Origin: Microseira sp041929235
Lineage (GTDB): Bacteria > Cyanobacteriota > Cyanobacteriia > Cyanobacteriales > Aerosakkonemataceae
Direction of reading: 5' to 3'
Length of the DNA stretch: 64,000 nt
Assembly (NCBI RefSeq): GCF_041929235.1
Contig: NZ_JBHFNP010000045.1
Coordinates: 1 to 64,000 of the forward strand
The notes beneath the pieces are model-generated. The model was not told where the DNA came from, did not search any database, and saw only the letters and a list, made by a program, of their open reading frames with translations. Position 1 is the stretch's first letter. Every line of letters begins with the position of its first letter. Positions 1-10,089 of the stretch are shown here, piece by piece. A program made the translations under genes and the position numbers.

Positions 1-3000
1 CTGGGACTATTTCTTTTGCACCCATCTGTTGGGCTGCTACTGTTGGTAGTGCTTGACGGTTTATTTTTCCACTCGGAGTTAATGGCAGTTTTTCTAGCAG
101 CATGAAACTTGTTGGTATCATGTATTCTGGTAGTTTTGCCTTGAGGTATTGATGTAGTTCATTGGTGGTAAACGATTCATCCGATGTGACTAAATAGGCA
201 ACTAAGCGTTTGTTTCCAGGAGTATTTTCTGTGGCGAGCGCAACAGCTTGTTCGATTTGGGGATGGGTATTGAGGACTGCTTCGATTTCTCCCGGTTCGA
301 TACGGAAACCCCGCACCTTGATTTGGTTGTCGATGCGACCCAGGAACTCGATGTTACCATTACTCAAATAGCGGGCGAGATCTCCTGTTTTGTAAAGGCG
401 TTCTGATTTGGAATTCGAGAAGGGATTTTGGATGAATTTTTCTTGGGTTAGTTCTGGGCGGTTGAGATACCCCCTGGCTAAACTATCGCCTCCAATGTAT
501 AGTTCTCCGGGTACGCCTATAGGTACGGGTTGGAGGTATTTATCTAGTATGTAGATTTGGGTATTGGCAATAGGACGACCAATCGGTGGAAGTGATGACC
601 AATTACTGGGACAACCCTGTAATCTAAAAGCACTGACCACATGAGTTTCTGTGGGTCCGTACTGATTTTCTAGTTGGCAATTCAACAACCTGTCGAAAAA
701 TTTGACTAGATTGGGAGTAATTTGTAACTGTTCTCCTGCTGTAATCAATTCACACAGGTTAGATGGCAGAAATTGAGCTTGAGAAGCGCTAGTCGCTAAC
801 TGTTCTAAAGCAACAAACGGTAAAAACAGTCTTTCAACTTTTTGTTGGTTCAGAAACTGTAACAATTCTGTTCCATCTCTTCGCACATCTTCTGGTATTA
901 ACACTAATGTTCCACCTGAACACCAAGTAGATAGGATTTCTTGGAAGGAAACATCGAAGCTTATGGGTGTAAATTGCCCTGTCCTTGTGCCGTATTTTGC
1001 AGAGGATTGCTTCAGTTGCCAACTTATAAGATTAACAAGAGGGCGATGATTCATGGCAACCCCCTTGGGTTGTCCAGTAGAACCCGAAGTATAGATCGCA
1101 TAAGCCAAATTATTAGAACATAATCCAGGAACAGCAACATTGTCCTGACTATATTGCTCTATTGATGCCCAATTCCTATCTAAACAAATCACTCGTGCTT
1201 GGTTTTGTGGCACAGATGCAAGCAAAGACGAGTGAGTCAGCAGCACTCCAATACTCGAATCCTTTAACATATAACTGAGGCGTTGTTGGGGATAGCTGAG
1301 ATCAAGCGGCACATAAGCCCCACCAGCCTTAAGTATTGCCAAAAGTGCCACCAGCATTTCCACCGCTCTTTCCATGTATATTCCTACCAATACTTCGGGT
1401 TTTACCCCAAACGTTTGTAGGCAATGGGCGAGCTGGTTAGCTCTTTGGTTTAATTCTCGATACGTCAACTGTTCTGTATTAAACACCACGGCTACAGCAT
1501 CGGGTGTTCTCTCTACCTGTTCCTCAAATAACTGATGGATACATTGCTCTGAGGGATATTCCGTTGCAGTTTCATTCCATTCGACTAAAAATTGATATTG
1601 TTCCGCTTCACTGAGTAGGGGTAATTGACCGACAGCTTGTTGAGGATTTTCCACAATCGCTGACAACAAGTTTTGGAAATGATTAGCCATCCGCTCAATA
1701 GTTGACCCATCAAACAAGTCACGGTTGTACTTGAAAGTTCCAAAAACAAATGAACTTCCCTCGAGCATTTCTAAATCTAAATCAAACTGACCTTCGTTAT
1801 GAGGGATTTTAAAAGGTCTTAGTTTCAGCCCTCCCCAATCAATATCTTTTTCAGCCTCATGTACAATCAATTTCTGTAGCTCTTGAGATTGTTGTAGCTG
1901 GAGTAGATCAAAAGAAGCTTGAAAAATGGGTGAACGGCTAGGGTCGCGGTGTGGCTGTAGCTTTTCGACGAGCAGAGCAAATGGATAGTCTTGATGAGTT
2001 AATGCTTCAAGAACTCTTTGACGAACTTGACCAATAAATTCTTTAAAATTAGGATTACTAGATAAATTTGTCCGTATAACAACTGGGTCAGCAAAGTAGC
2101 CGAAAATGGCAGCAAATTCCGGTTTACTTCGGTTAGCTGTGGGAGAACCTACCAGAAGATCTTCCTGACCTGTATAACGATACAGCAACACCTTAAAAGC
2201 AGCCAAGAGGAGCATATAAAATGTGACTCCCTCAATTTGAGCGAGTTTTTTCAGTTGCTCGGTAAGCTGGGGAGATAATTTGAATTCATAGGAAGCACCG
2301 TTATAGGTTTGTACGGGTGGTCGCTGTCTATCCGTTGGTAGATTTAGTGAGGGTAATTCTCCTGCGAGTTGATTCTGCCAGTAGTTCCACAATTCTTCGC
2401 CTTGAGTTCCTGAGAGTATTTTCCTTTGCCATCTCACATAATCTTCATAGGAATGTTGGAGAGGAGGAAGGGATACTTCTACGTTAGTCTGTTGTGCCTG
2501 GTAGAGTTTGGCAAACTCCTGGATCAGTACATCGATCGACCAGCGATCGCAAGCAATATGATGGATAGTCAGCAATAAGATATGCTCATGGTCAGAACAA
2601 GTGAACCATCTAACTCGCATTATGGGGCCGTTTTCAAGATCAAAGAGAGTTTGATGCGCCTCAATGACTTTCGCTGTCAGTTGCTCTTCGTCCCAAGTCG
2701 AAGCATCAATTTGCCAGAAATCTAATTCCGGATTTTCATGAAGCTGTTGGATGGGTTCTTGACCTCGTTTTGGAAAAGTAGCACCCAAGATTGGATGGCG
2801 TTTGATTAGCGTTCTGAATACTTGTTTAATCGCTGTAAGATCTACTACTGAAGAAATACGAGCGGGAAATGATACGTTATAAGCATAACTTTCGGGTGCG
2901 AGTTGCCACAAAAACCAAAGTCCCTTTTGACCGTAGGAGAGGGGATAAAAATTAAAAAGGCTGGGATTTTCCGGAACTAATTGTAAGATTTCGGCTTTAT

Positions 3001-3130
3001 GCTGTTTCAGTTGCTCTAAGATGAGAGAGTTTGACTCTTCCTTGGGCGCACGATAGCAAAGTTTTCCGTTTTCGCTCCAAAATTTCCACCCTTTGATTAC
3101 GAGGTCTTGTAAAAAATCAGATAAATTCAT
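1..3130 (-). CDS. Non-ribosomal peptide synthetase, 5' part (docking-C-A, truncated by window edge)
   Basis: About 1,043 codons are visible and the frame stays open to the left edge. Residues 1-52 resemble a TubC-type N-terminal docking domain. A condensation domain follows, with HHIACDRW in the HHxxxD position (usual G is R). The adenylation domain then shows YTSGSTGQPKG (A3), NQYGPTETHVV (A5), YKTGDLARY (A7) and PSGKINRQAL (A10). Reading the Stachelhaus positions by eye (FDVSFQEI, LFLPF, LITAGEQ, QYGPTETHVV) gives roughly D-V-Q-F-I-A-Q-V-V-K, close to known proline codes, so proline or a substituted proline is the inferred substrate. The carrier domain and anything after it lie outside the window. 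The start ATG overlaps the stop of the upstream PKS (ATGA), which argues for co-translation and a PKS-to-NRPS hand-off. Confidence 0.93.
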   Translation of the reverse strand, partial: MNLSDFLQDLVIKGWKFWSENGKLCYRAPKEESNSLILEQLKQHKAEILQLVPENPSLFNFYPLSYGQKGLWFLWQLAPESYAYNVSFPARISSVVDLTAIKQVFRTLIKRHPILGATFPKRGQEPIQQLHENPELDFWQIDASTWDEEQLTAKVIEAHQTLFDLENGPIMRVRWFTCSDHEHILLLTIHHIACDRWSIDVLIQEFAKLYQAQQTNVEVSLPPLQHSYEDYVRWQRKILSGTQGEELWNYWQNQLAGELPSLNLPTDRQRPPVQTYNGASYEFKLSPQLTEQLKKLAQIEGVTFYMLLLAAFKVLLYRYTGQEDLLVGSPTANRSKPEFAAIFGYFADPVVIRTNLSSNPNFKEFIGQVRQRVLEALTHQDYPFALLVEKLQPHRDPSRSPIFQASFDLLQLQQSQELQKLIVHEAEKDIDWGGLKLRPFKIPHNEGQFDLDLEMLEGSSFVFGTFKYNRDLFDGSTIERMANHFQNLLSAIVENPQQAVGQLPLLSEAEQYQFLVEWNETATEYPSEQCIHQLFEEQVERTPDAVAVVFNTEQLTYRELNQRANQLAHCLQTFGVKPEVLVGIYMERAVEMLVALLAILKAGGAYVPLDLSYPQQRLSYMLKDSSIGVLLTHSSLLASVPQNQARVICLDRNWASIEQYSQDNVAVPGLCSNNLAYAIYTSGSTGQPKGVAMNHRPLVNLISWQLKQSSAKYGTRTGQFTPISFDVSFQEILSTWCSGGTLVLIPEDVRRDGTELLQFLNQQKVERLFLPFVALEQLATSASQAQFLPSNLCELITAGEQLQITPNLVKFFDRLLNCQLENQYGPTETHVVSAFRLQGCPSNWSSLPPIGRPIANTQIYILDKYLQPVPIGVPGELYIGGDSLARGYLNRPELTQEKFIQNPFSNSKSERLYKTGDLARYLSNGNIEFLGRIDNQIKVRGFRIEPGEIEAVLNTHPQIEQAVALATENTPGNKRLVAYLVTSDESFTTNELHQYLKAKLPEYMIPTSFMLLEKLPLTPSGKINRQALPTVAAQQMGAKEIVP

Positions 3131-6100
3131 AGTTCCCCCTCAATCCAATCATTATCCTCGGTACTACTAAACAGATTTATTTCGGTATTTTCTGATTCTA
3201 ACCTTTGAACAGGAGCATTTTTGCTGATTTTTTCATTGACTTCAGCTACTAATACTTTGGCTACTAAATCAGCAATGCTGGTATCCTCTATAAATTTGAC
3301 GAGCGGTACATCCACGGTTAAAGCCGTTTTAAGCCGATTTCGTAAGTCCAAAGCCATCAGGGAGTCAATTCCCATTGTGTTCAGAGGTTGTTGTACATCA
3401 ATTTGCTCGGTTCTCTTTCTTAAGACTTGAGAGATTTCATCTTGGAGGTAAGCGAGCAAAATATTTTCTCTTTCTGGTGGGGGAGATGACTTGATTAATT
3501 GTAATATTTCAGCTTTATGCTGAGATTTTTCTTGTTGGTTTTTGAGGGTTTTTACCTCAATTTCTTCTATAAGTAATCGTTTTCTTTCGATTTGATACAG
3601 TTGTTTGAATAAATTCCAATTGACATTCGCTACTGTTGTTTGGATGTGACCGCTTCTCCATAATTGCTCCAAGGCGGCGATTCCTTGCTGGGGAGATAGG
3701 GCTGCCACACCGATTTTCCGGGCTTCCCTTAACTCTTGTTCTCCTGCCATACCACCACCGAACCAAGGCCCCCAATTGATACTGAAACTGGGCAATCCCT
3801 TTGCTTGACGGTAATAGGTTAACCCATCTAAGAAACAGTTTGATGCTGCATAGTGAGCTTGACCGATGGCACCCCATACCGCAGTCATAGATGAGAAGCT
3901 CACAAAAAAGTCTAGCTCTCGATCTCGAGTCAATTGATGAAGTATCCATCCACCGATGACTTTGGCGGTCATGACTTCTTCTAACTGAGTCAGTGTCATC
4001 TGCTCGATTAGTTGAAATGCTCCTATACCAGCCCCATGAACAATTCCTTTCAGGGGTGGTAGGTGGCTGTCTATTTGCTCAAAGACTTTTGCCAGTTCTT
4101 CAAAATTAGAGACATCAGCTTGAGCAACAATGACTTTAGCTCCCTGTTGTTCTAAATGATTGATGGCTTCTCGTTGCTCTTGTGAGGGCTGAGTGCGACC
4201 GATTAAGACCAGATGTCTTGCGTTTTTCTCAACCATCCACTTCGCTGTATGTAATCCTAAAGCTCCCAATCCCCCTGTAATCAGATAGGTTGCATTTGAC
4301 TCTAGTGATAAGGGTTGGGATGGGTTGAAAGATTGCTGAACTAGACGAGCTACATATATATCCTCTCCTCGAATAGCTAGATGGTCTTCTGGTTGATCGC
4401 GATCTGCGAGAAGTTTTAATAGAGTTTCGGTTTCCGACGCTGCAGATTGGGGGTCTAAATCTACTAAACCCCCCCACATTTGCGGATGTTCTAGAGAGAC
4501 TACTCGCCCCATACCCCACAAAGGTGATGCAGCGACGGAGACGGGTTCGGTTTTAGAGAGGATTGATTGACTACCACGGGTCACTAACCATAGCTTGGGC
4601 ATCGGCTTGGTTTTGATGAGTGCTTTCACTAAATGAAGCACTGAGCCACATCCCCAGCGCTGGATAGACTTTAACGTAGCGATTGTTAATTCTTGCGGAT
4701 CTGGAGTATCTAAACTCCACAAATGAATGATCTTTTTTAAGGGGAAGTTACTGTTTTCTTGGATAGATTGAATGAGTTGTTCAAACTCTTGGGGGTGAGA
4801 AGGATTGACTTGATAACCTTTGTCTAGTTTTTGGTAGCTATCCCCTCGATACACCAAAGTACATTCACCGCCTTGCTGTTGCAGTTGTTGGGCTAAATTT
4901 TCTCCCACAACTGTGTCTGCAAAAATTAACCAATGACCGATGGATTCAGATTGAGTATTTGATAATGGTGGAGCTGCAACTTGAGCTAAAATTACGGCTT
5001 GCCTGGATAATGCGACGTGATTTTCCTGAAGCTCTGGGATACTGACAGTTTGTTGAAAACCACTTTTTTGCAGCAGTTGTTGCCATTTTTGGGCTGAGAG
5101 TAATGGATAATCGGGTCTTAAATCGAGATCGCGAAACCGCCACCACCCTTCAAGCAGTCCAAAAATTAAATCCAACCCTCTTTGGCGAATGGTTGTTTCT
5201 AGCAAGATTAATATTCCTTGTGGTGCTAATAACTTCCGTACCTGTTGCAAGGTCTGACGTAAATCCTGGGTCGCGTGCAGCACATTCGCTGCAATAATTA
5301 GATCGTACTGATGGAGTTCAAATCCTTGAGTCGATGGGTCTTGCTCAATGTCTAGGTTTTGATAGCGAACAAAAGGATAATCTTTAAATTTTTCCTGAGC
5401 TTTGGTGATGAACCAAGAACCAATATCTGTGAATACATATTCTGTTTGATTTGGATTCAAGTGAGGTAAGATGTAGGCAGTCGTTCCTCCAGTTCCTGCC
5501 CCAATTTCTAACACTCGCACTCCACGAGATTTTGGTAATTTTTCTAATGCGGATAAGACTGCTTGTTGAACCAAGGTGTTCATCACCTTAGATTCTGAAG
5601 AGTCTTGATAAAGTTGGGTAACATTGCTTAAATCTCCTTCTGGGAAAACCAATTGCGCTGGTTCAGATTCTCCCCGTAGCACAGAAGCGAGTTGAGAAGC
5701 ACAACGTTTCAGTATCATTAGTTCTGTGCTGGCACTGGGATATTGACTTAATAAGGAGCTAAAGAGGATCTCTGGGTTTTGAACTAATGGTACTTGAGTG
5801 ACTTCCCATTCACTATCTATGGGTTTGAGGATACCTACTTCACACAGCATTTCAAGCAAACGTCCCAATAGCTTCTGATGAGGCTGGACTATACCCAATT
5901 TCTGGATAATGAATGACCTTGAGAAAGATTCTCCAACTTGGAAATTCCATCCCAATTCCTGGAAAGCTTTTAGGACATAGTTTATACTCAATGTCTCTAA
6001 CTGGGTTAAGACTTCTTTATATCTTTTAAAGTCAGGTTGAGCGAGCAAATGGGTAACTTGTGGACGCAGTTTGAGGTCAATTTCATCAGGAGTTGGTAAA

Positions 6101-9100
6101 TAATTACCCCCGCTCTGCTGACTAAAGAAAACTTTTGTACGCCATTTTACTTCGTAAAACCAATCTTGTATGAACTCTTGATGATTTCTGGCTAAAGCTT
6201 GAGCAGTGACTCGTTTAACTGTAAGTCCTTCTACTGTGGCAATTAGCTGACCTTCATCACTGAATAGATGTACTTCCCCAGTTAGAGTTTGTACACGCTC
6301 TTCCCGATTTGCCTTTATTTCCACTCGACTCCACAGACCAGTGCTGGAAGTACGGTACATTTTTAATCGTTTGATTGCTACTGGTAAATAAGTCTCTTGA
6401 GCGTCGGTTTCACCCAAAGCTGCTGCTAACACCTGTAAGCTAGCATCTAAAAGCACGGGGTGCAGTTGGTATTTTCTGGCTTCTGAAACTAAGGTTTCTG
6501 GTAACTGAACTTGACCCAGTGCTTTTCCTGTACTGCACCACAGTTTTTGAACTGCTTGGTAGTTTGAACCATAATCTATGCCTAATTTTTTTAACGTTTG
6601 GTAGAATTTTTGAACTGATATCTCTTGGTTATAATTAGATTGAATGTTTTTTAATTCGGTTGTTTCTCTGGGTGCATTTTGTCCCCCCGCTCGCAATTTT
6701 CCTTGAACGTGGAGAGTCCATATCGGTTCTGAATGATTATAATTGAAATCTGAACTGAAAATCTCAAAGCTATAGGCTTGCGTTTTTTCTGGGTTTAAAA
6801 TGACCTGAATCGTTTTGATTTCATCTAAAATCAGTGCTTCTTCAATCTGGATATCTTCTAAGGTGAAATTGTCTGATTTGAGCAGATTTGAACCTGCTGC
6901 TAAAATCATTTCCAGGTAAGCGGCGGCGGGCAATATCGGTTGAGAAAAAATACAATGATCTTTCAGGTAACTGGGTTGGGAGGGACTCAGAAGGCACTCA
7001 AAACGAATTTGCCGATCTAAGCCTGCTAAATACAATCTTTGACCAAGTAGCGGGTGAAGATTCTCTTGATTTGATAGAGATTTCTGTTGAGAGCTTAAAT
7101 GATGATTATTGGTTTCAATCCAGTAACGTTGCCGTTGAAAGGGATAAGTGGGCAATCTTACCTTGCTACGGGCATAATCTCGCTCGAACCCTGACCAGTC
7201 AACTTTAACTCCTTGCACATATAATTTTCCTAAACTCTGGAGCATTTGTTGCCAGTCTTCTTGACTTGGATGCAGAGAGGGTAGCCAAACTCCTACTCCT
7301 TCTGGCAAACACTGTTTTCCCATCGCTATTAAAATGGGTTTAGCTCCAATTTCGAGGAAGATTTTGTAACCTTCTTGATGCAAGGTCTTCATACTTTGAG
7401 CAAACTTCACGGGTTGGCGTATGTGATTGACCCAGTAGCTTGCCGTCGTAATCGTATCATCAGCTCGACTTCCTGTGACATTGGAGATTAATGGAATTCG
7501 AGGGCGATTATAGGTGATTTGATGCGCCACTGCTTCAAATTCTGCCAAAATTGGTTCCATCAAGGGTGAATGAAAAGCGTGGGAGACTTGTAGCAGTTTG
7601 GTCTGAATTCCCTGTGATTCTAAGCGGGTTTTCAAAATTTTAATGGCTTCTGTTTGACCGGAAATGACAAGGTTTTGGGGTCCGTTGATGGCGGCTATTG
7701 CGACTTCTGTTGGGTATGAGGCAATTAATGGACGTATTTCTTCCTCGGATGCCATAACAGCTAACATCTTACCCTCTCGATCTAACTGCTGCATTAAGCG
7801 TCCCCGATGGGCAATTAATTTTAAACCGTCTTCTAAACTCAATACTCCTGCGATTGTTGCTGCAACATATTCTCCTACACTATGGCCCATAACCGCGTTT
7901 GGTTTGATTCCCCAGGATTGCCATAATTGGGCTAGGGCATATTCAAGGGCAAATACAGTAGCTTGGGTATAAACAGTTTGGTCAATGACTGAACTCTTTA
8001 ATTGTTGGCTATCTTGAGGATAAAGAATGTCTAGAATAGATTTTTTTAAATAAGATTGTAGAATTTGATCGCACTGGTCTAAGGTTCGACGAAAAACGGG
8101 TTGAGTTTTATAGAGTTGTCTTCCCATGTTGACATATTGGGAACCCTGTCCTGTAAACAGAAACGCAATTTTAGGGGATTGATTATTCCTCCGGATTTTT
8201 CCCGAAAAAACATCATTCGCTTCTTCTCCCGCACTAATTTTTGCTAATTGATTAGCTAATTCTTCTCGATTGGAGGTAACGATCGCTAGACGATGCTGAA
8301 AGTGCGATCGCCCCGTATTGGCACTGAAACAAACCGAAGATATCGCTAATGCTCGATGAGTTTCCAGATAGCTTTGATAGTGACTTACTAATTCCAATAA
8401 CGCATTTTTTGTTTGAGCCGATAGGGTGAATAGATGGAGGGGACCCTCGATTTCGTTAGTTTTTGCTACCTGTTTGGGTGCTTCTTCTAAGATGACATGG
8501 CAATTGGTACCCCCAAAGCTAAAAGAGCTTACCCCAGCCATCCGGCTCCCTGTAACAACAGACCAAGATTGGCACTCTGTAGGTATGCTAAAGGGTGTTC
8601 CTGCTAACTTAATTAAGGGATTAAGTTGTTTTAAATGCAAATGGGGGGGGATTTGCCGATGATGCAAAGATAAAACGACTTTAATTAGCCCAGCTATCCC
8701 GGCAGCGGCTTCTAAATGTCCGATATTTGTCTTAACCGAGCCAATCCAACAATGCTGCTCCGGTGTTCGCCCATTTCCAAACACAGCTTGGATCGATTCA
8801 ACTTCGATTGGATCTCCCAAAGATGTCCCCGTACCGTGAGCTTCTACATAACTAATTTGGGCTGGGGCTATACCAGCATTTTTTAAAGCTTGACTCATCA
8901 CCGCTTGCTGTGAGCATCCATTGGGAGCGGTAATCCCATTACTAAAACCGTCATGATTAACTGCCGAACCTCTAATCACGGCGAGAATATTGTCTTCATT
9001 TTGGATAGCGTCACTGAGACGCTCGATCGCAATGATACCGCATCCCTCTCCGCGTACATAACCATTAGCAGCAGCGTCAAAAGTTTTACAAAGACCGTCG

Positions 9101-9756
9101 CCAGCCATCATCCTCGCTTGAGAAAAAGCGAGGGTATACTCTGGGGATAGAGTTAAATTTACTCCTCCTACTAAGCACAAATTAGATTCCCCGCTTTGCA
9201 GACTTTGGCAAGCAAAATGTAATGCTACGAGTGATGAGGAACAAGCGGTGTCTATGACTAAACTGGGTCCATGTAGATTTAATAAATAAGACAGGCGATT
9301 AGCCGCAATGCTAGGTGTGACTCCAGTGCCACCATAAGCATCTATAGATTGCGGATCGCTAAATACAAGTCTGCCATAGTCACTACCCACAATTCCTAGA
9401 AAAACCCCTGTCTGGCTGTCCTCTAAACTCTCTGGTACAATTCCCGCGTTTTCCAATGCTTCCCATGCAACCTCCAAGATCAATCTGTGTTGGGGGTCTA
9501 CGGACACGGCTTCCCGAGGCGAAATCCTAAAGAATTCTGGATCGAATAAATCTATCTCTTGTAGAAAAGCACCCCAACGTGTGTTCATTTTTCCGGGTGT
9601 TGCTGGCGTTGGGTCATATAAAACATCTTTATTCCATCGGTTTGGGGGAACCTCGGTGATTCCATGCAATCCATTCTGGAGTAAATACCAAAAAGATTCC
9701 GGGTCTTTGGCACTCGGAAAACGGCAACCAATACCTATAATTGCGATGGGTTCCAT
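3127..9756 (-). CDS. Type I polyketide synthase module, KS-AT-DH-MT-KR-ACP
   Basis: This 2,209-residue modular PKS adds one extender unit to an acyl chain. The KS has Cys172 in DTACSSS, His307 in HGTGT and His347 in NIGHLEA. The AT has GHSVGE (Ser626) and HAFH at 726-729, the usual malonyl-CoA signature. The DH has His934 and Asp1104, but the glycine of HxxxGxxxxP is Ser938. A C-methyltransferase has EIGAGTGG at 1417-1424. The KR has TGGLGALG at 1827-1834, Tyr1969 and Asn1973, with Trp1961 eight residues before the Tyr and no LDD motif, which suggests an A-type KR. The ACP carries GIDSL (Ser2132). There is no ER or thioesterase. The acidic C-terminus (DNDWIEGEL) could be the short motif that pairs with the docking domain of the next protein. 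The predicted product is an alpha-methylated, reduced unit; whether dehydration occurs is uncertain. An AAGGGAAAG-like RBS precedes the ATG. Confidence 0.96.
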   Translation of the reverse strand: MEPIAIIGIGCRFPSAKDPESFWYLLQNGLHGITEVPPNRWNKDVLYDPTPATPGKMNTRWGAFLQEIDLFDPEFFRISPREAVSVDPQHRLILEVAWEALENAGIVPESLEDSQTGVFLGIVGSDYGRLVFSDPQSIDAYGGTGVTPSIAANRLSYLLNLHGPSLVIDTACSSSLVALHFACQSLQSGESNLCLVGGVNLTLSPEYTLAFSQARMMAGDGLCKTFDAAANGYVRGEGCGIIAIERLSDAIQNEDNILAVIRGSAVNHDGFSNGITAPNGCSQQAVMSQALKNAGIAPAQISYVEAHGTGTSLGDPIEVESIQAVFGNGRTPEQHCWIGSVKTNIGHLEAAAGIAGLIKVVLSLHHRQIPPHLHLKQLNPLIKLAGTPFSIPTECQSWSVVTGSRMAGVSSFSFGGTNCHVILEEAPKQVAKTNEIEGPLHLFTLSAQTKNALLELVSHYQSYLETHRALAISSVCFSANTGRSHFQHRLAIVTSNREELANQLAKISAGEEANDVFSGKIRRNNQSPKIAFLFTGQGSQYVNMGRQLYKTQPVFRRTLDQCDQILQSYLKKSILDILYPQDSQQLKSSVIDQTVYTQATVFALEYALAQLWQSWGIKPNAVMGHSVGEYVAATIAGVLSLEDGLKLIAHRGRLMQQLDREGKMLAVMASEEEIRPLIASYPTEVAIAAINGPQNLVISGQTEAIKILKTRLESQGIQTKLLQVSHAFHSPLMEPILAEFEAVAHQITYNRPRIPLISNVTGSRADDTITTASYWVNHIRQPVKFAQSMKTLHQEGYKIFLEIGAKPILIAMGKQCLPEGVGVWLPSLHPSQEDWQQMLQSLGKLYVQGVKVDWSGFERDYARSKVRLPTYPFQRQRYWIETNNHHLSSQQKSLSNQENLHPLLGQRLYLAGLDRQIRFECLLSPSQPSYLKDHCIFSQPILPAAAYLEMILAAGSNLLKSDNFTLEDIQIEEALILDEIKTIQVILNPEKTQAYSFEIFSSDFNYNHSEPIWTLHVQGKLRAGGQNAPRETTELKNIQSNYNQEISVQKFYQTLKKLGIDYGSNYQAVQKLWCSTGKALGQVQLPETLVSEARKYQLHPVLLDASLQVLAAALGETDAQETYLPVAIKRLKMYRTSSTGLWSRVEIKANREERVQTLTGEVHLFSDEGQLIATVEGLTVKRVTAQALARNHQEFIQDWFYEVKWRTKVFFSQQSGGNYLPTPDEIDLKLRPQVTHLLAQPDFKRYKEVLTQLETLSINYVLKAFQELGWNFQVGESFSRSFIIQKLGIVQPHQKLLGRLLEMLCEVGILKPIDSEWEVTQVPLVQNPEILFSSLLSQYPSASTELMILKRCASQLASVLRGESEPAQLVFPEGDLSNVTQLYQDSSESKVMNTLVQQAVLSALEKLPKSRGVRVLEIGAGTGGTTAYILPHLNPNQTEYVFTDIGSWFITKAQEKFKDYPFVRYQNLDIEQDPSTQGFELHQYDLIIAANVLHATQDLRQTLQQVRKLLAPQGILILLETTIRQRGLDLIFGLLEGWWRFRDLDLRPDYPLLSAQKWQQLLQKSGFQQTVSIPELQENHVALSRQAVILAQVAAPPLSNTQSESIGHWLIFADTVVGENLAQQLQQQGGECTLVYRGDSYQKLDKGYQVNPSHPQEFEQLIQSIQENSNFPLKKIIHLWSLDTPDPQELTIATLKSIQRWGCGSVLHLVKALIKTKPMPKLWLVTRGSQSILSKTEPVSVAASPLWGMGRVVSLEHPQMWGGLVDLDPQSAASETETLLKLLADRDQPEDHLAIRGEDIYVARLVQQSFNPSQPLSLESNATYLITGGLGALGLHTAKWMVEKNARHLVLIGRTQPSQEQREAINHLEQQGAKVIVAQADVSNFEELAKVFEQIDSHLPPLKGIVHGAGIGAFQLIEQMTLTQLEEVMTAKVIGGWILHQLTRDRELDFFVSFSSMTAVWGAIGQAHYAASNCFLDGLTYYRQAKGLPSFSINWGPWFGGGMAGEQELREARKIGVAALSPQQGIAALEQLWRSGHIQTTVANVNWNLFKQLYQIERKRLLIEEIEVKTLKNQQEKSQHKAEILQLIKSSPPPERENILLAYLQDEISQVLRKRTEQIDVQQPLNTMGIDSLMALDLRNRLKTALTVDVPLVKFIEDTSIADLVAKVLVAEVNEKISKNAPVQRLESENTEINLFSSTEDNDWIEGEL

Positions 9757-10089
9757 TGATAATTTTTCTTTCCCTTTTTGATTTTTATGTTTCTAGTTGA
9801 GGCTGGATTCCCTTTCTACACTTGCTCAAGTGTACCGAGTGTTGTGTTCGGTCAATTGTAGATATTGTTGTGTCATAATTTAACAAACTTTATATTTTCT
9901 TAATATTTTGGCAATTGCGGGCTAAAAGCTCAGACCAATAATAACTCTAAATCTGATTTTTTCATCATATTGTCCCCTTTAAAATCAAAACATTAAGTTT
10001 TGTAAAATAGGCTTGACATGGGGTTAGATGTATGGGAAGGTAAGTGGTTGTGAAAGATTCATTTTGTAGAAATTACCTCTGGAGTAATT
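9757..10089. promoter_or_regulatory. Divergent promoter region between the two arms of the biosynthetic cluster
   Basis: This 333-base AT-rich gap separates the leftward PKS from the rightward EF-hand gene, so both arms must start here. A TTGACA hexamer sits at 10013-10018 on the plus strand, but I see no convincing -10 box at normal spacing. A GGAG ribosome-binding site at 10081-10084 precedes the plus-strand ATG. No clear palindromic operator was found. Confidence 0.5.

Noticed and set aside
6888..7208. Plus-strand open frame of about 106 codons inside the PKS
   Set aside because: It is antisense to an intact PKS domain, has no RBS and no family-like sequence.
10013..10040. A full sigma-70 promoter starting at TTGACA (10013)
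   Set aside because: No TATAAT-like box occurs 16-18 bases downstream; the nearest TATGGG is only 12 bases away.
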